From assembly GCA_024449915.1 (NCBI GenBank), contig JAMZAV010003230.1, forward strand, positions 1 through 64,000: a stretch of 64,000 nt of DNA, read 5' to 3'. The DNA comes from Sweltsa coloradensis. Taxonomy: Eukaryota; Arthropoda; Insecta; Plecoptera; Chloroperlidae. Below the pieces are notes generated by a model that saw only the letters and a list, made by a program, of their open reading frames with translations, did not search any database and was not told the DNA's origin. Made by a program: the position numbers and the translations under genes. Numbering within the stretch: position 1 is the stretch's first letter; the number at the start of each line of letters is the position of its first letter. Shown piece after piece: positions 22,690-34,331 of this stretch.

Positions 22690-25600
22690 TGGCCAAAACG
22701 GACGAGTCCAAGTTGTCTTGAATGCAGGCGATGAGCGCATACGCGCGTACCACGAGCGATCGGCGGAGAAAACTGAAGGTGCGAGGAGGGCTAGGTCATA
22801 TCGCTCCCGTCTTAAGCAAGCTTATTAGGGCGATGTATTCCTCTCGGCTGCCGACAAAAACTGAGCCATACGGCGCCCGTATCTAAGATCTCAATCTATC
22901 CATGGGGCTACGGCCCTTGAAGGGCCTTGGCCTCCTCCACTACTCCTCGCCACGGGTCCCGGATCCAGGGCACGTCTCCTCCATCCCCGAACGCCGAGTC
23001 TGCGGATATCGTCTTCTACGTCGTCCAGCCACCTCTTGCGTGGTCGCCCGGGAAGTCTCCGCCCTTCTGTCGGAACGCCTTCCTGACTCCCCGTCCCTCT
23101 GGCATGCGCTCCAAGTGGCCGGCCCAACGTAGTCAACTTCTCCTCACTTCAATAGAGATTGCGGGATCTTTGTACAGTTCGTAGAGCTCGGCATTGATGC
23201 AAATCCTCCAGTCTCCATTGTCTTGGACAGGCCCGTAAATCCTGCGAAGGATCTTGCGCTTCCAGGTGTTCAGAGCATCCTCGTCTCTCTTGGTCAGCAC
23301 CCATGTTTCACTCCCGTAAGTAACCACCGGCCTGATGACAACTCTGTATAAAGTCTTCTTTGCTTTTCTCGACAATAAGCGAGACTTCAGCAGGTGTTGC
23401 ATGCTGAAGTAGCATCTGTTTCCGGCGCTGATTCTTGCTAGGATTTCTAGGTGCGTCTTGTTCTCCGTGACAAGGGATCCAAGGAACTTAAAGATACTCA
23501 CTCGCTCAAACTCTCGTTGACTAACCGATAGTGGTTCTCTAGGATTGTTGGTGGCATTTTGCTCCATAACCATGTACTTGTTTTTTTCTTCATTTATCAC
23601 CAATCCTGCCTGATCTGACGCCTCCTCCAGCTGGATAAAGCTTTATTTCAGCAATCTTGCATTCCTGCTCAGAAGATCCACATCATCCGCGTATGCTAGG
23701 TAATGGATGGTCCGGTTCAGCAGTGTCCCGCCTCTGTTAACATCAATGTTCCTGACCACTCTCTCCAGCGTCAGGTTGAACAGTAGACATGAGAGTGAAT
23801 CTCCTTGCCGCAGGCCTCTGTTTCACTCGAAACTCCCTCGATGTGTTATTCTGCACCTTCACCTTGCATGTAGAATTCGCTAGAGTCATGCGCACTAGCT
23901 TCACCAGCTTCGTTGGTACTCCAAGAACATCCAGGGTCTTGTACAGGTAATCTCGATCCACGCTATCATACGCCTGCTTATAGTCTATGAACAACTGGTG
24001 CACAGTGATATTATGCTCGTAACACTTTTCCAGAATAGTGCGAATGGTGAAAATCTGATCGGTGGTGGATCTGTTGCTTCGGAACCCGCATTGATAGTCG
24101 CCTAGAGCATGCTCTGCGTACGCTTCTAAGCGTCTGGCAACTATCTTTGTTAGGATCTTGTATCCCATGTTGAGCAGTGATGCCCTGGTAGTTGGCACAC
24201 TCCAGCTTTGATCCCTTCTTGTGTATAGGGCATATCAGGGCTACTCCCCACTCACTTGGCATCCTTTCCTTTTGCCAAACCCGTGTAATGAAGTCATGCA
24301 TTTCCCGCCTGACTTCATCCCCTCCGTACTTTAGTATTTCCACCGTGATCATGTCCTCCCCCGGCGCCTTGTGGTTCTTCATGCTACTGATCGCCTCCTC
24401 TGTCTCTTGAAGCGATGGGTCAGCAACATCTGGACCAACCTGTGCCCTCTCCGGCTCATTCTCAGTTGCGTCACCGCTTGCACCGGCGCCATTCAGCAGT
24501 TCTTCAAAATGCTCCGCCCATCTTTCCACCACCCTCTTTCCCTCAGCTATTAGATTTCCCTCCTTATCATTGCACATATTTGTCCTGGCCTGAAACCCAT
24601 TTTTTTCATTCCTAATTTTTTAGTACATTTTCCTGGTCTCCTTCCTTCTCGCCATCTCCTCTATCTTCTCCACTTTCCCTTTCTCCCACTTCCTCTTCTC
24701 TCTTCTACATGCTTCCTTGGCTATCGCTCCCAGTCTTGAGAACTCACTGCGGTTGGCTCTTGTATCTCTCTGCAGCATTCTCTTTCTAGCCTCGTTTCTA
24801 TTTTCAATGGCGGCTTTGCATTCATCGTTAAACCAAGGATCTCGCTTATCCACTTGCTGGAATCCCACTACTTCCATCGCTGTCTCGGTAATTGCGGTTT
24901 TAAGTTTTCTATGTTTTCTAAGTTCTATGTCAGTCGCTCCCTTCACCTTTGCCTTCTCTAACATAAGCTGGTCCTCTAGGAGGTCTGCAAACTCCTTTCG
25001 TACTTCCTTTGCGCACTCTTCGTCACCCACCAACTTCTGGCCGTTGTACTTATGGCGCTTGACGCCTCTTTCCATCCTTGACACAGCTATCCGCTGTCGG
25101 CATCTCGCTCGCACTAGAAAGTGATCCGAGTCCACATTCCGCGCCTCGGTAACTCCGCACATCCATAACATCGGATCCATGCCTACTGTGGATGAGTATA
25201 TGATCAATCTGATTCTAGGTCAATCCATCTGGGGAACGCCATGTGGCCTTGTGAACGTTCTTGTGTGGAAATTTGGTGCTACTGACCGTCATTCCCTTGC
25301 TTATGGTAAACTGCACCAACCGCACCCCATTGTCATTGGATTCTGCATACAGACTCTCAGCCCCTATGGTCGGTCTGAAGATCTCCTAACTGCCGACCTT
25401 TGCGTTCATGTCCCCAAGGACTATCCTAATATCGTGTTTCGGTGCACCATCGTACGCTCTCTCCAACTCCTCATAAAAGCGCTCCTTTGCTTCATCGTCG
25501 GCATCTTCTGTAGGGGCATGCGCATTGATGAAGGTTGTGTTAAAGAACTTTCCTCTCAGTCGTATAGTACAAAGTCTCTCGTTCATTGCTTTGAAACCAA

Positions 25601-26285
25601 TGACTGCGCTGTCGTACGGTCTCGCTACTGCGAATCCCGTGCCAAATGTGTTTCTAGTGTGACCACTGTAGAAGATGGTGTACAGTTTCTGCCTAACCAC
25701 GTCCGTCCCTTTCCATTATATCTCCTGAAGAGCTGCGATTTTCACCTTCTATTTGTCCAGCTCTCCCACCAGGCTTGCAAGGGCTCCTGCCCTATACAGA
25801 CTCAGCACTTCCACGTCCCCATCCAAAACTCGTGTCCATTTTCTCGCTTGATTCGTTTCCTTTGATCTGTCCGGCTTATGATTTGTAGTGTTGCTGGTGT
25901 CGTTACCGTTTTTTTTCGAGAGTGGAGTAGTTAACCCTACGTCCAACCTGATGGGGGGCTGCCCCTTACAGCACGCAGGATAGCTGCCCATTTCTGTTAG
26001 GGTGGTCCCTTAGCCCTTGAGGATCCCTCCACTCCCGCATGGCAGCGGGGTGGACTGACGTTCGTCTGGCTTTTCCCCTTTGACCTGGTGGGCTAGGCTG
26101 GCCCTACCAGAAGCATACGCTTCTGCTGACATAGCTCTCAGAATCAACGAACCACACAAACCTACAAACCACGCTAAGGTCTCAGTCCCTGAGGTAGGCC
26201 GTATCTAAGAAATTCCCCTAAAACAGAGAATGAACTTGGCCCGGAGGCACGCGCACGTAATGGCGCGGGCCACAGTGGGCTTGGT
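22690..26285 (-). mobile_element. Full-length but decayed APE-type LINE
   Basis: A minus-strand retrotransposon with both an endonuclease and a reverse transcriptase, flanked on both sides by Copia sequence. The ends are estimated from where Copia homology stops. A GC-rich presumed 5' UTR lies at about 25,990-26,285 and a presumed 3' UTR at about 22,690-22,890. The protein is of the type often annotated 'craniofacial development protein 2-like' in arthropods. Confidence 0.75.
22891..25990 (-). pseudogene. LINE endonuclease-reverse transcriptase, frameshifted
   Basis: Segments in order: endonuclease N-terminus LYRAGALASLVGELDK (25,750-25,990); endonuclease core FGTGFAVARPYDSAVIGFKA, NAHAPTEDADDEAKERF and GDMNAKVG (25,386-25,700); NVDSDHFLVRARCR with the SDH motif (24,620-25,207); RT with HKAPGEDMI (24,011-24,577), QCGFRSNRSTTDQIF and FIDYKQAYDSVDRD; then, after a frameshift near 23,820, LRQGDSLSCLLFNLTLERVV; YADD at 23,682-23,693; and the C-terminal SETWVLTKRDEDALNTWKRK (23,133-23,603). 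At least five frame breaks make it non-functional. The catalytic motifs are still legible, so the insertion is fairly recent. Confidence 0.85.
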
Positions 26286-26365
26286 ACATCTATACCTGAA
26301 TTATTTTTATTTCATTGACTACTATTATCATTAGTCTAAGAATTAATGGCTAACTTTGCCTTCTT

Positions 26366-27020
26366 TTAGGCAGGACACCACCATAACTTTCAACTTTTCC
26401 ACCATATTCTTAACTTCTATGTTTATGAACGAAAACTCTTAGAATTTTGTACGATTGTTAATTATCTTTCAAAACTAATAAAACATGTTTTCTTTCTTTT
26501 TCTGTTGTTTTGCGGTGCTATAAGTTCAAATACCAATTATTGGGACTTTTCATCAATTTTCTTCAATAATGATGACATAAAATATTCCGGTTTAAACCTT
26601 TTTTTAAGAGGAGACATATAACTTTGATTTCACAGATTGTTTTCTCCAATTTAGGGATATTTTCTTGATAATAGATTTTTAGCTTGAAATTCGATTGTTT
26701 TAAAACAATTTTCTTCTTTATTTCTGAGTTTTTATTGTTTTGTCAATTCAAAAATTTATTCTCATGCACCGTTAAAAAATCTGTGAAATCGGAGCTTTTA
26801 TGTCTTCTCTTTAAAATGAGTTAACATTTGAATATTTTGTATCATTATTGAAGACAATCGATGAATAGTCCCACTTGTTGTTGTTTGAACAATGACAATT
26901 TATAGCACCGCAAAATAATAGTTAAAACAAGTTTGAATTATAATTAACAATCATACAAATTTTCAAGAGTTTTCGTTCATGAACATAGAAGTAAAGAGTT
27001 GTGGTGGTGTCCTGCCTTAA
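26366..27020. mobile_element. Long palindromic (foldback) element P3 inserted in Copia gag
   Basis: The left end TTAGGCAGGACACCACCATA is mirrored by the right end GTGGTGGTGTCCTGCCTTAA. Arms of about 320 bp pair around CGATTGTTTTAAAACAAT near 26,693-26,710. The right border is TTAA. It interrupts the Copia reading just after the gag zinc-knuckle-like HDCP. Size and TTAAGG-type ends resemble P1 and P2. Confidence 0.85.
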
Positions 27021-27039
27021 GGGCAATCATGACGTTGAT

Positions 27040-27645
27040 GTCCTTCCTCGGTTCATGTGTAACATATTTCTTTATTAACAGTACCTGTAGAATTAGACAT
27101 ATTATTCGCATTTTTCCTCCAAGGTTCTTTCTTGGTAGTACCACCATGAGACATCAATGCAGTCGAATTTTCATCATGATCATTGTCACCTTCAGTATTC
27201 TGCGGGCACTTTCTTCGAGAAGAGTAATCTTGACTTCTTCGGAAGTTGGAGTCTTCTTTTTGTCCTCGATGGTCTCGCCCATAGGACTATCAATTAATTT
27301 TCGTTTAATTGTTAGTTCACTGTTCACAAATTCCTCCATTGAGAAAATTGGGACTGACGAATGTTAATAACCGCCTAGTCAGGTCAAAAACGTGGCTCAC
27401 AATTGACCCTTCGTAAGCAGATTGTAGGCTGTACCAGGAAATCTTGGACGAGTTCGCAGTTTGGACATGCACATAACAAGTTGATTGGACAGTCAGGCAT
27501 ATTTTGGCTAATGCCCGTGCGTCCCTATCATGGTTCTTTTCCGTTATAGGTTCACTGTCATCCACGAGATTCCATAGGCCCTCCAGCATTAGGTTTTTCA
27601 TTGCGAATTTCCATGTCGATTTATTTGTTTGACCCTCCAGTTTCT
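27040..27645 (-). pseudogene. Copia gag (UBN2-type) fragment
   Basis: Minus-strand translation starts LEGQTNKSTWKFAMKNLM (an LTR-Copia gag opening) and continues GLWNLVDDSEP, RALAKICLTVQSTCYVHVQ, ISWYSLQSAYEG and VFDLTRRLLTFV. After frame breaks comes a decayed zinc knuckle ending EGHQRHDCP at about 27,025-27,060. Stops and shifts make it a pseudogene. A foldback element and a LINE split it from the protease at 22,287-22,661. Confidence 0.8.
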
Positions 27646-27810
27646 AGATGGTCGGTACATACGATGAAACTGCTGGAACAAACATTTTTACATAAGAATT
27701 TCCCTATGAACCCTTACCTCACTTATGATTTCACAATCAAACCATTACATTTCACGAAGATAATATAACGATAGTAGAACATAAAATCTTACGTTGGTTT
27801 CTATGACTAA

Positions 27811-28245
27811 ATAAATAAATAAATTGTATTTAGAGTCTACCCACTCAGTTATATAACTGACTTTCAGTGGGGGACACTTAATCAAACCGACCAAGCCAAC
27901 CCTGTAGGCCCCGACGCAATTGACGAGTGAGCAATAACCAACCAAAGATCGATATTTTTTAATGGGAAATATAGCAATCAGTGGTATGGACAGTGCGAAC
28001 ACCCGCGGATCAATGCCAGAATCAACAAGGCCGATTCAGACCAACTCTGAATTTATTATGTGCTTCGTTGCTAGGACGGCTCCAGAGTAACCGTTTACAA
28101 TCTCTTAAAACAAGAAATAATGGACTTAAGTCCCAAATCAGAAGAAAAAAACTTTGGCGGGAATCGAACCCTGGACCTTCTGCATTGGAAGCAGATAGGC
28201 TAACCACAAGACCACGAGCCACACAAAGACCACGAGCCACACCTA
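27811..28245 (-). repeat. tRNA-derived SINE, copy A
   Basis: On the minus strand the head GTGGCTCGTGGTCTTGTGG (A box), CTTCCAATGCAGA and AGGGTTCGATTCCCGCC (B box) is followed by a body of about 350 bp and a (TTTA)n tail at 27,811-27,830. The anticodon-loop position reads CCA, but the head has decayed from any functional tRNA. The same family recurs at 46,648, 50,811, 53,555 and elsewhere. The gene-like frames at 27,745-28,310 are conserved between copies only because the SINE is. Confidence 0.88.
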
Positions 28246-29282
28246 GGGCCCATAACCTGTTAGGCAGAGTAAAGAACGACACATTGGATGGATTGATTGT
28301 GATTTATTGATAAAAGATCACGATGTAATTATGCAAGACAAACAGGAAGAGACAGGTCAAAACTGGAAAGGGAAGTTACTACAGACAAAGGATATACATC
28401 AAGCTGGCAGTGGAATACATACCGGCAAAGTTTAAAAGATATTTGGTTACAAAACACAAATAAATGTAACAACTGGCACTTGTAGCTAGTTAACGGTCTA
28501 GGGCGGACGTCTAGTCCTCCGCTGTGAGCAGGTTCAGTTTTGTAGTAATTAATAATAGTGCAATGTTTCGTGGTTGAACTTTACGTGGTAATTAAGTTAC
28601 TTATTGGATGAGGACAGTGTCGCGTGTGCGAGCCTTACTATCAATTCAACAGTGTTCAAGAAGAATTTCAACCGAATTACGAAGTAGCCCCCCATCCCCC
28701 TGGAATTCTGGCAGTTACTGATTGCTAAACAACAGTATAAGCACCCCTTCACAATTCCCACTCTCATCTGACTTGACTTGCACATGAACTTGGCTTGTTT
28801 AAACGGTTACTGCAGGCTACTGTCGCAACAGTGGTCTGTCTTATGTAAAATCAATGTTTTCTACGTAATCTATTTTGTATTATGAAGTTAAATAAAGCGT
28901 GCTAAATCTGAATCTGAAATCTAAGTCGATGACAATCTGACATGACTTGCCTCACCAACTAGCATTACGTGAACAGCACCTGCAAAGAAAATAACCTGTC
29001 ATACAACCAACTACAAAAATGTATGCTCAAAATTTTTTTCTCTTGTTGTGGAGGCTACACTGTCCGAAATATACAACTTTATGAAGTTAAAGCATACATG
29101 AACAGCCCTACAGTCGTAAATTTTTAAAATTGTGTCTCAATCAGCCTAAAACATCCCAAATATTGTAAATTTTGTACTTTCTAACAAAATCAAAAATCTT
29201 ACTTGACATTTACACCCAACTGGCTTTGTGTAAACCAGGCTATAGGATTGATTGACATACACGTTTCGTTGTTACTGTTCAG
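28246..29282. other. End of intron 1, unassigned
   Basis: No gene or repeat landmark recognised before the exon 2 acceptor. The pyrimidine-rich stretch GTTTCGTTGTTACTGTTCAG precedes the exon. Confidence 0.4.
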
Positions 29283-29508
29283 CACGGTCAACATACTTGT
29301 TGCAGAACGACGGACACGCTATCATACGAGAGCTCGGAGCCACTGTAGCCGTATGCATTCCTTCTACCTGCTCACATCTGGACCTAGAGCGTCACCTGCG
29401 CAGTGAGATGCGCAGTGTTCTCAAAGACGTCTCAGTATCCGTGGGAGAATCTTCCTGCAGCAGTAGAGCGGACGAGGTTCACCTTACAGTGACAGACTGG
29501 TTAGCAAT
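29283..29508 (+). CDS. NRF-6-like gene, exon 2 (end of NRF domain)
   Basis: Encodes RSTYLLQNDGHAIIREL, then GATVAVCIPSTCSHLDLERH, an acidic/serine stretch VGESSCSSRADE and VTDWLAM. 'CIPSTCS' is the family's 'C(V/I)PS(S/T)CS' cysteine motif. The acceptor at 29,282 (TTACTGTTCAG) gives two nucleotides that complete the phase-1 codon of exon 1. An internal alternative acceptor exists at 29,305 (TTGTTGCAG). The donor AAT|GTGAGT is strong, and the exon ends in phase 2. Confidence 0.87.
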
Positions 29509-29821
29509 GTGAGTTTATTATTAGCGTTGCCCCAAACCTGGTACGAACTCATTTTAAGTTTCTCAATTTGGTTAAGATATGAACACGGTCTCCCACAATT
29601 CTACCAACGGGAATGTTTTTCCGAATAACCAAAATGTGAAATAAACCCTCGCTTATACCTGCGCTAGATATGACATAAATAAATTGACAGTAAGAAATAA
29701 TGTTTGGTGGTCATTTTTAAGGCAACAGATATTCGTTGCAGTACTATTCCATTATTACGGATCTATATTTTGCAGTTGTAATATTCCGAAGTCAAATGGT
29801 TACTAGTTAAACAGACTTATT

Positions 29822-29882
29822 GGCAAAGGTGCCAACCTGGAATGTGAGAGGTCCGAGTTCAAATCGCGGTCGGATGGGTTTT
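29822..29882 (+). repeat. tRNA-like fragment
   Basis: GGCAAAGGTGCCAACCTGG followed by a B-box-like GAGTTCAAATC. Probably a short SINE remnant; no cloverleaf could be drawn. Confidence 0.35.
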
Positions 29883-30159
29883 TTAACTACTGAAAGGTCC
29901 TTTAATATTGTCGTTATGTTCGTATTTGATTAAATACTCGGCTACAGCTAATTTTTATATAATTATGCTGGATTTTTTTATTTGATATTTTTGGATGTTG
30001 TTGATTTTTTTCTGTGTGTTACTCTTTTGAAAATGTGCTCTGATCGCAAAATACACAATATTTTAATGAATTTTACCTGCTCAAAGGGCAGGAACGATAA
30101 TTTCAGGGCACGTGAGGCCCTCTATAGCCCGACACATTGCTTACAGAGTAACAAGTTCA

Positions 30160-31262
30160 GATTAACATTACAACAAAAGACAACAAGAGAGTCGACGAGC
30201 TAGGCAAAAGGCGGAAAAGGGTACTTGAAGCGGGGTAGAGGCCTGAAGGTGGACGCAAAACGAGGTCGTGAAGCTCATTTCTTCCGCCTGCGTGAAGACG
30301 TTGCACGTAAGCCCCTGCGAGGGTGTCGAGTCGAGAGCTGATACCACTGACGCCGGTTTGGGTATACACGTCTTTATTCCGCGTCATCGGAGGAAGCCGA
30401 GTAATGCGGAGAAGAATCCTTCACTCTAGAGAGAAGTATTGCTGGAGACATTCTCCAAAGACGGGTGCCAGCGCCGGGGCCGCATACACAAAGAGGGAGC
30501 GGATGAATGTTTTATAAGTGTGCCGTAGAGTACGGAAGCTGCATTCAGAAATTCACCCACGAAGCATCACGAGTAAGTTAAGTCGCGACCGCGCACGGTT
30601 GATGGCGTCACGGCAATGAGCACCCCAGTTGAGAATGTCTGTAAAAATTACTCCAAATTACTTGGCAGACCGACTGGAGTACACTGTAATGCCCCAGAGT
30701 GAGATGGACTGACGGATTGGTCGTGGAGACATCGTTTGAGTTTAGTGTCGGTGGTGAAAATGGATAAGCTGTTTCTTTGAGTCATTTGGCATTACACGCC
30801 ACCAGCGCAACCCAGGTTTGTGAGATTGTCATTGGCGCTGTAGACGGCAGAAGACTTCTCTCGCTGTGCGCCCCTAGGGCAAGATGTCGGGACAAGGGAG
30901 ACGGAATCGTGGCAGTAGATCACATAGTGAATGGGATAGAGGCAGGAACCTTGAGGCACACCAGCAAGAGAGGTAAACGAGCGGGATACTTGGTCTTGAA
31001 CACGCACACAAGCGAGATGTCCCGTGAGAAAAGCTCGGGTAAAGCTCAACATTATAAAAGGGGACTTTCAGTCAGTTGCAGAAGCTTGTAACAGAACCCA
31101 TCATGCCAACTTTGTCAAAGGCGTAATATATGTCCAGAAAAACAGCTAGCACACACTGGCCATCTTTAAACGCCCCTTAAACCTCGGTCACCAGCTTGAT
31201 GAGGGGTCTGTTGTGCAGCGAGCTGTACGGAAGCTGGACTGTGACTCGGGGATGATGTGGAC
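30160..31262 (-). pseudogene. Jockey-like LINE reverse transcriptase relic
   Basis: Reading the minus strand from 31,262: SQSSFRTARCTTD (RT motif 'FR..RST'), VFLDIYYAFDKVG (first catalytic Asp block), then FLTGHLACVRVQD and LAGVPQGSCLYPIHYVIY (31,052-30,792). After the lost active-site block come FGVIFTDILNWGAHCRDAIN, RARSRLNLLVMLRG, TFIRSLFVYAAPALAPVFG and RILLRITRLPP (30,640-30,170). Several stops and shifts, and no legible YADD. It lies in intron 2, antisense to the host gene. Confidence 0.8.
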
Positions 31263-31363
31263 TCAACCCGTACAACAGAATTTCAATTAATACTACTGCT
31301 AGACATGTCAAGCGACAGAACACAGGTTAAATTTTCAATCGTCCCCGTGCTAAAACTTCAATG

Positions 31364-31510
31364 AATCAAAATGGTTCCTACTACCGTGCAGTCATACTAT
31401 GGAACTCAATACCCCTCGAAGTAAAAAATGATCTTAATTTTAAGAAAAGGAACTGTAACACATTAAGATTGATTTCAAACCTCATTTGTAGGCATTTGGT
31501 TTTCATTTCT
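31364..31510 (+). pseudogene. LINE C-terminal fragment
   Basis: Translation NQNGSYYRAVILWNSIPLEV followed by KNDLNFKKR resembles the end of CR1/Jockey-superfamily proteins ('...YYR...LWN.IP...K....F+...'). It is about 45 codons long. It is opposite in strand to the neighbouring Jockey relic and so is a separate insertion. Confidence 0.6.
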
Positions 31511-31556
31511 CAAAACCTTATTAAATAAACAAATGTAATGTTGTATGTCGGTAATA

Positions 31557-32074
31557 TGTTGTATGCCTATCAATGTTGTTGGTGCGTAGGCGAGATTGCA
31601 ACTTATTGTTGGACAAGAAAGTCCCAAAACTGCGTTGGGTAGTGGAGCGAGAGAAAGTGGGTAGTGGACTGTATTTTTAGCGGAAAATCGAGGGAAATAC
31701 AGGTTTGATAGAACCCGAGAAAAATGCCGTGAGCAGAGCTAATATCACATACCTGGTTGACCGGACTGGAATGGCAAACGTTGCGACGTGGCGGGCAGTG
31801 GGCAGTAACACTCAGTGGACAGTAGAGCAGTGGTGCACTAGTTAGAACTTACACTTAAACTTGCGAAGGTAGTTTGTTGTGATAATATTAATAAAAACAC
31901 ACGTTAGTTTGTCCCCAAGAGAGGGGTGAGAGCGTTTAGAAAACACACGTCGAGAGAGGGCTCACTTATTGTTTGTAGCGTGGCAAAGTGAGTGCACTTG
32001 GACTGCAGGTAGCAGTGTCTCGAGCTGACAAATAGTCCTGTCAGCAATTGCTGTGATAGTAGGTTGTCACGACA
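31557..32074 (-). repeat. Possible BEL/Pao long terminal repeat
   Basis: On the minus strand the segment begins TGTCGTGACAACC and ends GCATACAACA, the TGT...ACA ends expected of an LTR. It lies directly downstream of the BEL/Pao integrase relic. No clear polypurine tract precedes it and no second LTR copy is in the window, so the call is tentative. Confidence 0.35.
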
Positions 32075-32159
32075 TCTAGGTGAGGATTGTGAATAAGAAG
32101 GGAATGATAGGGTTACTCAAGCAGAATTGCTATGAGAACAAAACGTAAAATAACTTTAC

Positions 32160-33215
32160 AAGAGAGCTTCTATGCAATTATTGACAGGGAGTATGATGAG
32201 CTTGTTAACGGGTCTGGTATACAAGCCTGACGAGGTACTTATAGAGGCGATGCAAACAATGCCATCGCGACCAAGATGCAGAGGTGTTTTGCGTCCTATC
32301 GGCCAGGAGAGAGGGGTGCTTGAGGCCAAGCAAGAAGACCACGTCTCCGACTTGGAGGTTCGGGTTGTTCTTGGTCCATTGTCCGCGCTGCATCTGAGTG
32401 TGGAGATATTCGCGGGAGTAACGGGTTCAGAATGCCTGGTGTAGTTGTCTCACCCAGTGCCAGCGTGACAGATGTAAGGTGATGTCCGGCTCGATGTGTT
32501 CGGGCGGAGCAAGTTGCGGCGCAACGGTCAGAAAATGACCTGGGCTCAGATAGTCGGGCAGGGTCTTGAGGTGTAGCACCTAGAGGGCGGCTATTCAGAA
32601 CATCCTCAATGAGAGAGAGTAGAGTAGCGTATTCCTCATGCGTGTTAGGAAAGTCAAGGATGAGGCGACGTAGAAGAGATTTAGCTGATTTTACTCCTGC
32701 TTCCCACAGGCCACCAAAGTTAGGCGAATAGGGTGGATTAAAATGCCATGTTATTTCTTGTCTTGCTAAAGAGTCAGAGATCGAGGTTTAAGATTTGGCG
32801 AGGAAATCTTCAACTTTGCAAATGTGACGAGCAACACCCACATAGTTGCATCAACAATCAGAGTAGATATTATGTGATGGCAGGTCTCGGCGCAAAACGA
32901 ATCTATTGAGAGCAGCCAAAAAAGCTTCTGTAGATAGTTCAGAATCCATTTCCAGGTATACGCCTTTCGAAGCCATGCATTACAAATGGGCATTAATAAC
33001 CCTCGTACTTGGAGCATTTCTTTGGTTGCTGGATTTCACTGAAAGTGGGCCGGCATAATCAGTGCCTGTGTATGAAGGCACGTGAGGGCTGTACACGAGC
33101 TGCTGGGAGGTCAGCCATTTTGGGTTGCAGAGGTTTTGCACAGAACTTGTTGCAAGTGAGACATCTATGGATGCACTGTCTGAGTAAACCACAGAAAGAT
33201 ACAATCAAGTAGCGC
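32160..33215 (-). pseudogene. BEL/Pao integrase and C-terminal domain relic
   Basis: Minus-strand frames from 33,215: PSYTGTDYAGPLSVKSS (integrase catalytic start with 'TG.DYAGP'), YLEMDSELSTEAFLAALNRF, a decayed 'SDN' region, HFNPPYSPNFGGLWEAGVKS, TLLSLIEDVLNSRPLG and finally GQWTKNNPNLQVGDVVFL (the DUF5641-type C-terminus). These match the order in BEL/Pao polyproteins. Shifts and stops break the frame, and gag, protease and RT are absent. It lies in intron 2, antisense to the host gene. Confidence 0.82.
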
Positions 33216-33345
33216 TCTTGGATAAGCGTCTGAACTGTGCTGTCACATAACCAATTTTTAGGCCTACACTTAAATAATTATAAAATAACAAATTTATAAG
33301 AAAGCATTTAATAAACTCTTCAATGTTCAGTCAATCAATCAATAT

Positions 33346-33372
33346 TAAAACAACAACAACAACAACAATAAT

Positions 33373-33451
<79 letters not shown>
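33346..33451. repeat. Microsatellite (AAC)n
   Basis: About 34 AAC units with one interruption (AATAAT). Poly-Cys and poly-Val frames through it are artefacts. Confidence 0.97.
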
Positions 33452-33453
<2 letters not shown>

Positions 33454-33610
33454 GTGCATTCTTTTAGTGTTAAAATAATGCGGCGAACATTTACGTGATA
33501 TGCATGCGTATTCCGAATCAAACAACAGTGAAATACGAGCATCTTCAAATACTAAATGAACAGAATATTACATTATCGACGAAAAATATCGAACTAGGTT
33601 GAATCTAAAG

Positions 33611-34056
33611 GCCGACTTTGCTAACCTTCCCCCACCACCGCGCGCTCACGGCTCGCTTGCGATGCCACTATATACGTTTATAGGCGGACAACGTACACAG
33701 TGCGCCGTAGCAGGGTGGTAGCAGATGGGATTGCTAAGGTAGGGTTCGCTCTGCGCTGGTTCAAACCCCCAACAATGTTTTTTTTTTTTAATAGAAATGT
33801 TAAAGATTTAGAAGGTATTTTTTGTTTATTTTTAAATAATAGTTAATAGAACTACTTTCCGGGTAAAAGTAATTTATATTTTAAATAGAAACGTTAAGGT
33901 TTTGAAGTTTTTTTTATTTTATTTCCTCAGTCAATAAGGTTAACTATTTCTTTGAACTGAGCGGCAGACATTATGTGATGCGCGCGCATACTGAGACGGG
34001 TTAGCATGGTGCGCGCGCCACCTTAGACAGAGAGGGAAAAGGTTAGCCAAGTCGGC
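33611..34056 (-). mobile_element. TIR element, copy 2 (inverted relative to 15,382-16,001)
   Basis: Ends GCCGACTTTGCTAACCTT and AAAAGGTTAGCCAAGTCGGC. The interior matches the reverse complement of the first copy but lacks two of its three internal repeats. A plus-strand tRNA-like segment lies at 33,705-33,772, with A-box-like TAGCAGGGTGG and B-box GGTTCAAACCC. Confidence 0.82.
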
Positions 34057-34301
34057 CCGGAGTCATATTAATCGAACTATACTGGAGCTGCGATCTAGCG
34101 GCAACAAACCTCAATCACAAACAGTGCTAACCATGGTGGTAACATCAAGGACGGACAGATGGCGCTAACCGCAATCACACCAGTGCTGCCAACTTATATA
34201 TGAGTTGGTCACGACTCATTTTCAAATCTCCCGGAAATAATTAGCCAATCACAGACTTCATTCCAACATGGCGACCAGTATCATACTATCCATAAATTTA
34301 T

Positions 34302-34331
34302 AAAGATAAGATAAGATAAGATAAGATAAGA
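34302..34331. repeat. (GATAA)n tail of minus-strand LINE
   Basis: Six GATAA units; on the minus strand this is a (TTATC)n tail closing the 3' end of the LINE whose RT lies at 35,062-36,018. Confidence 0.85.

Noticed and set aside
33331..33548. Poly-Cys and poly-Val open frames
   Set aside because: Direct translation of the (AAC)n microsatellite.
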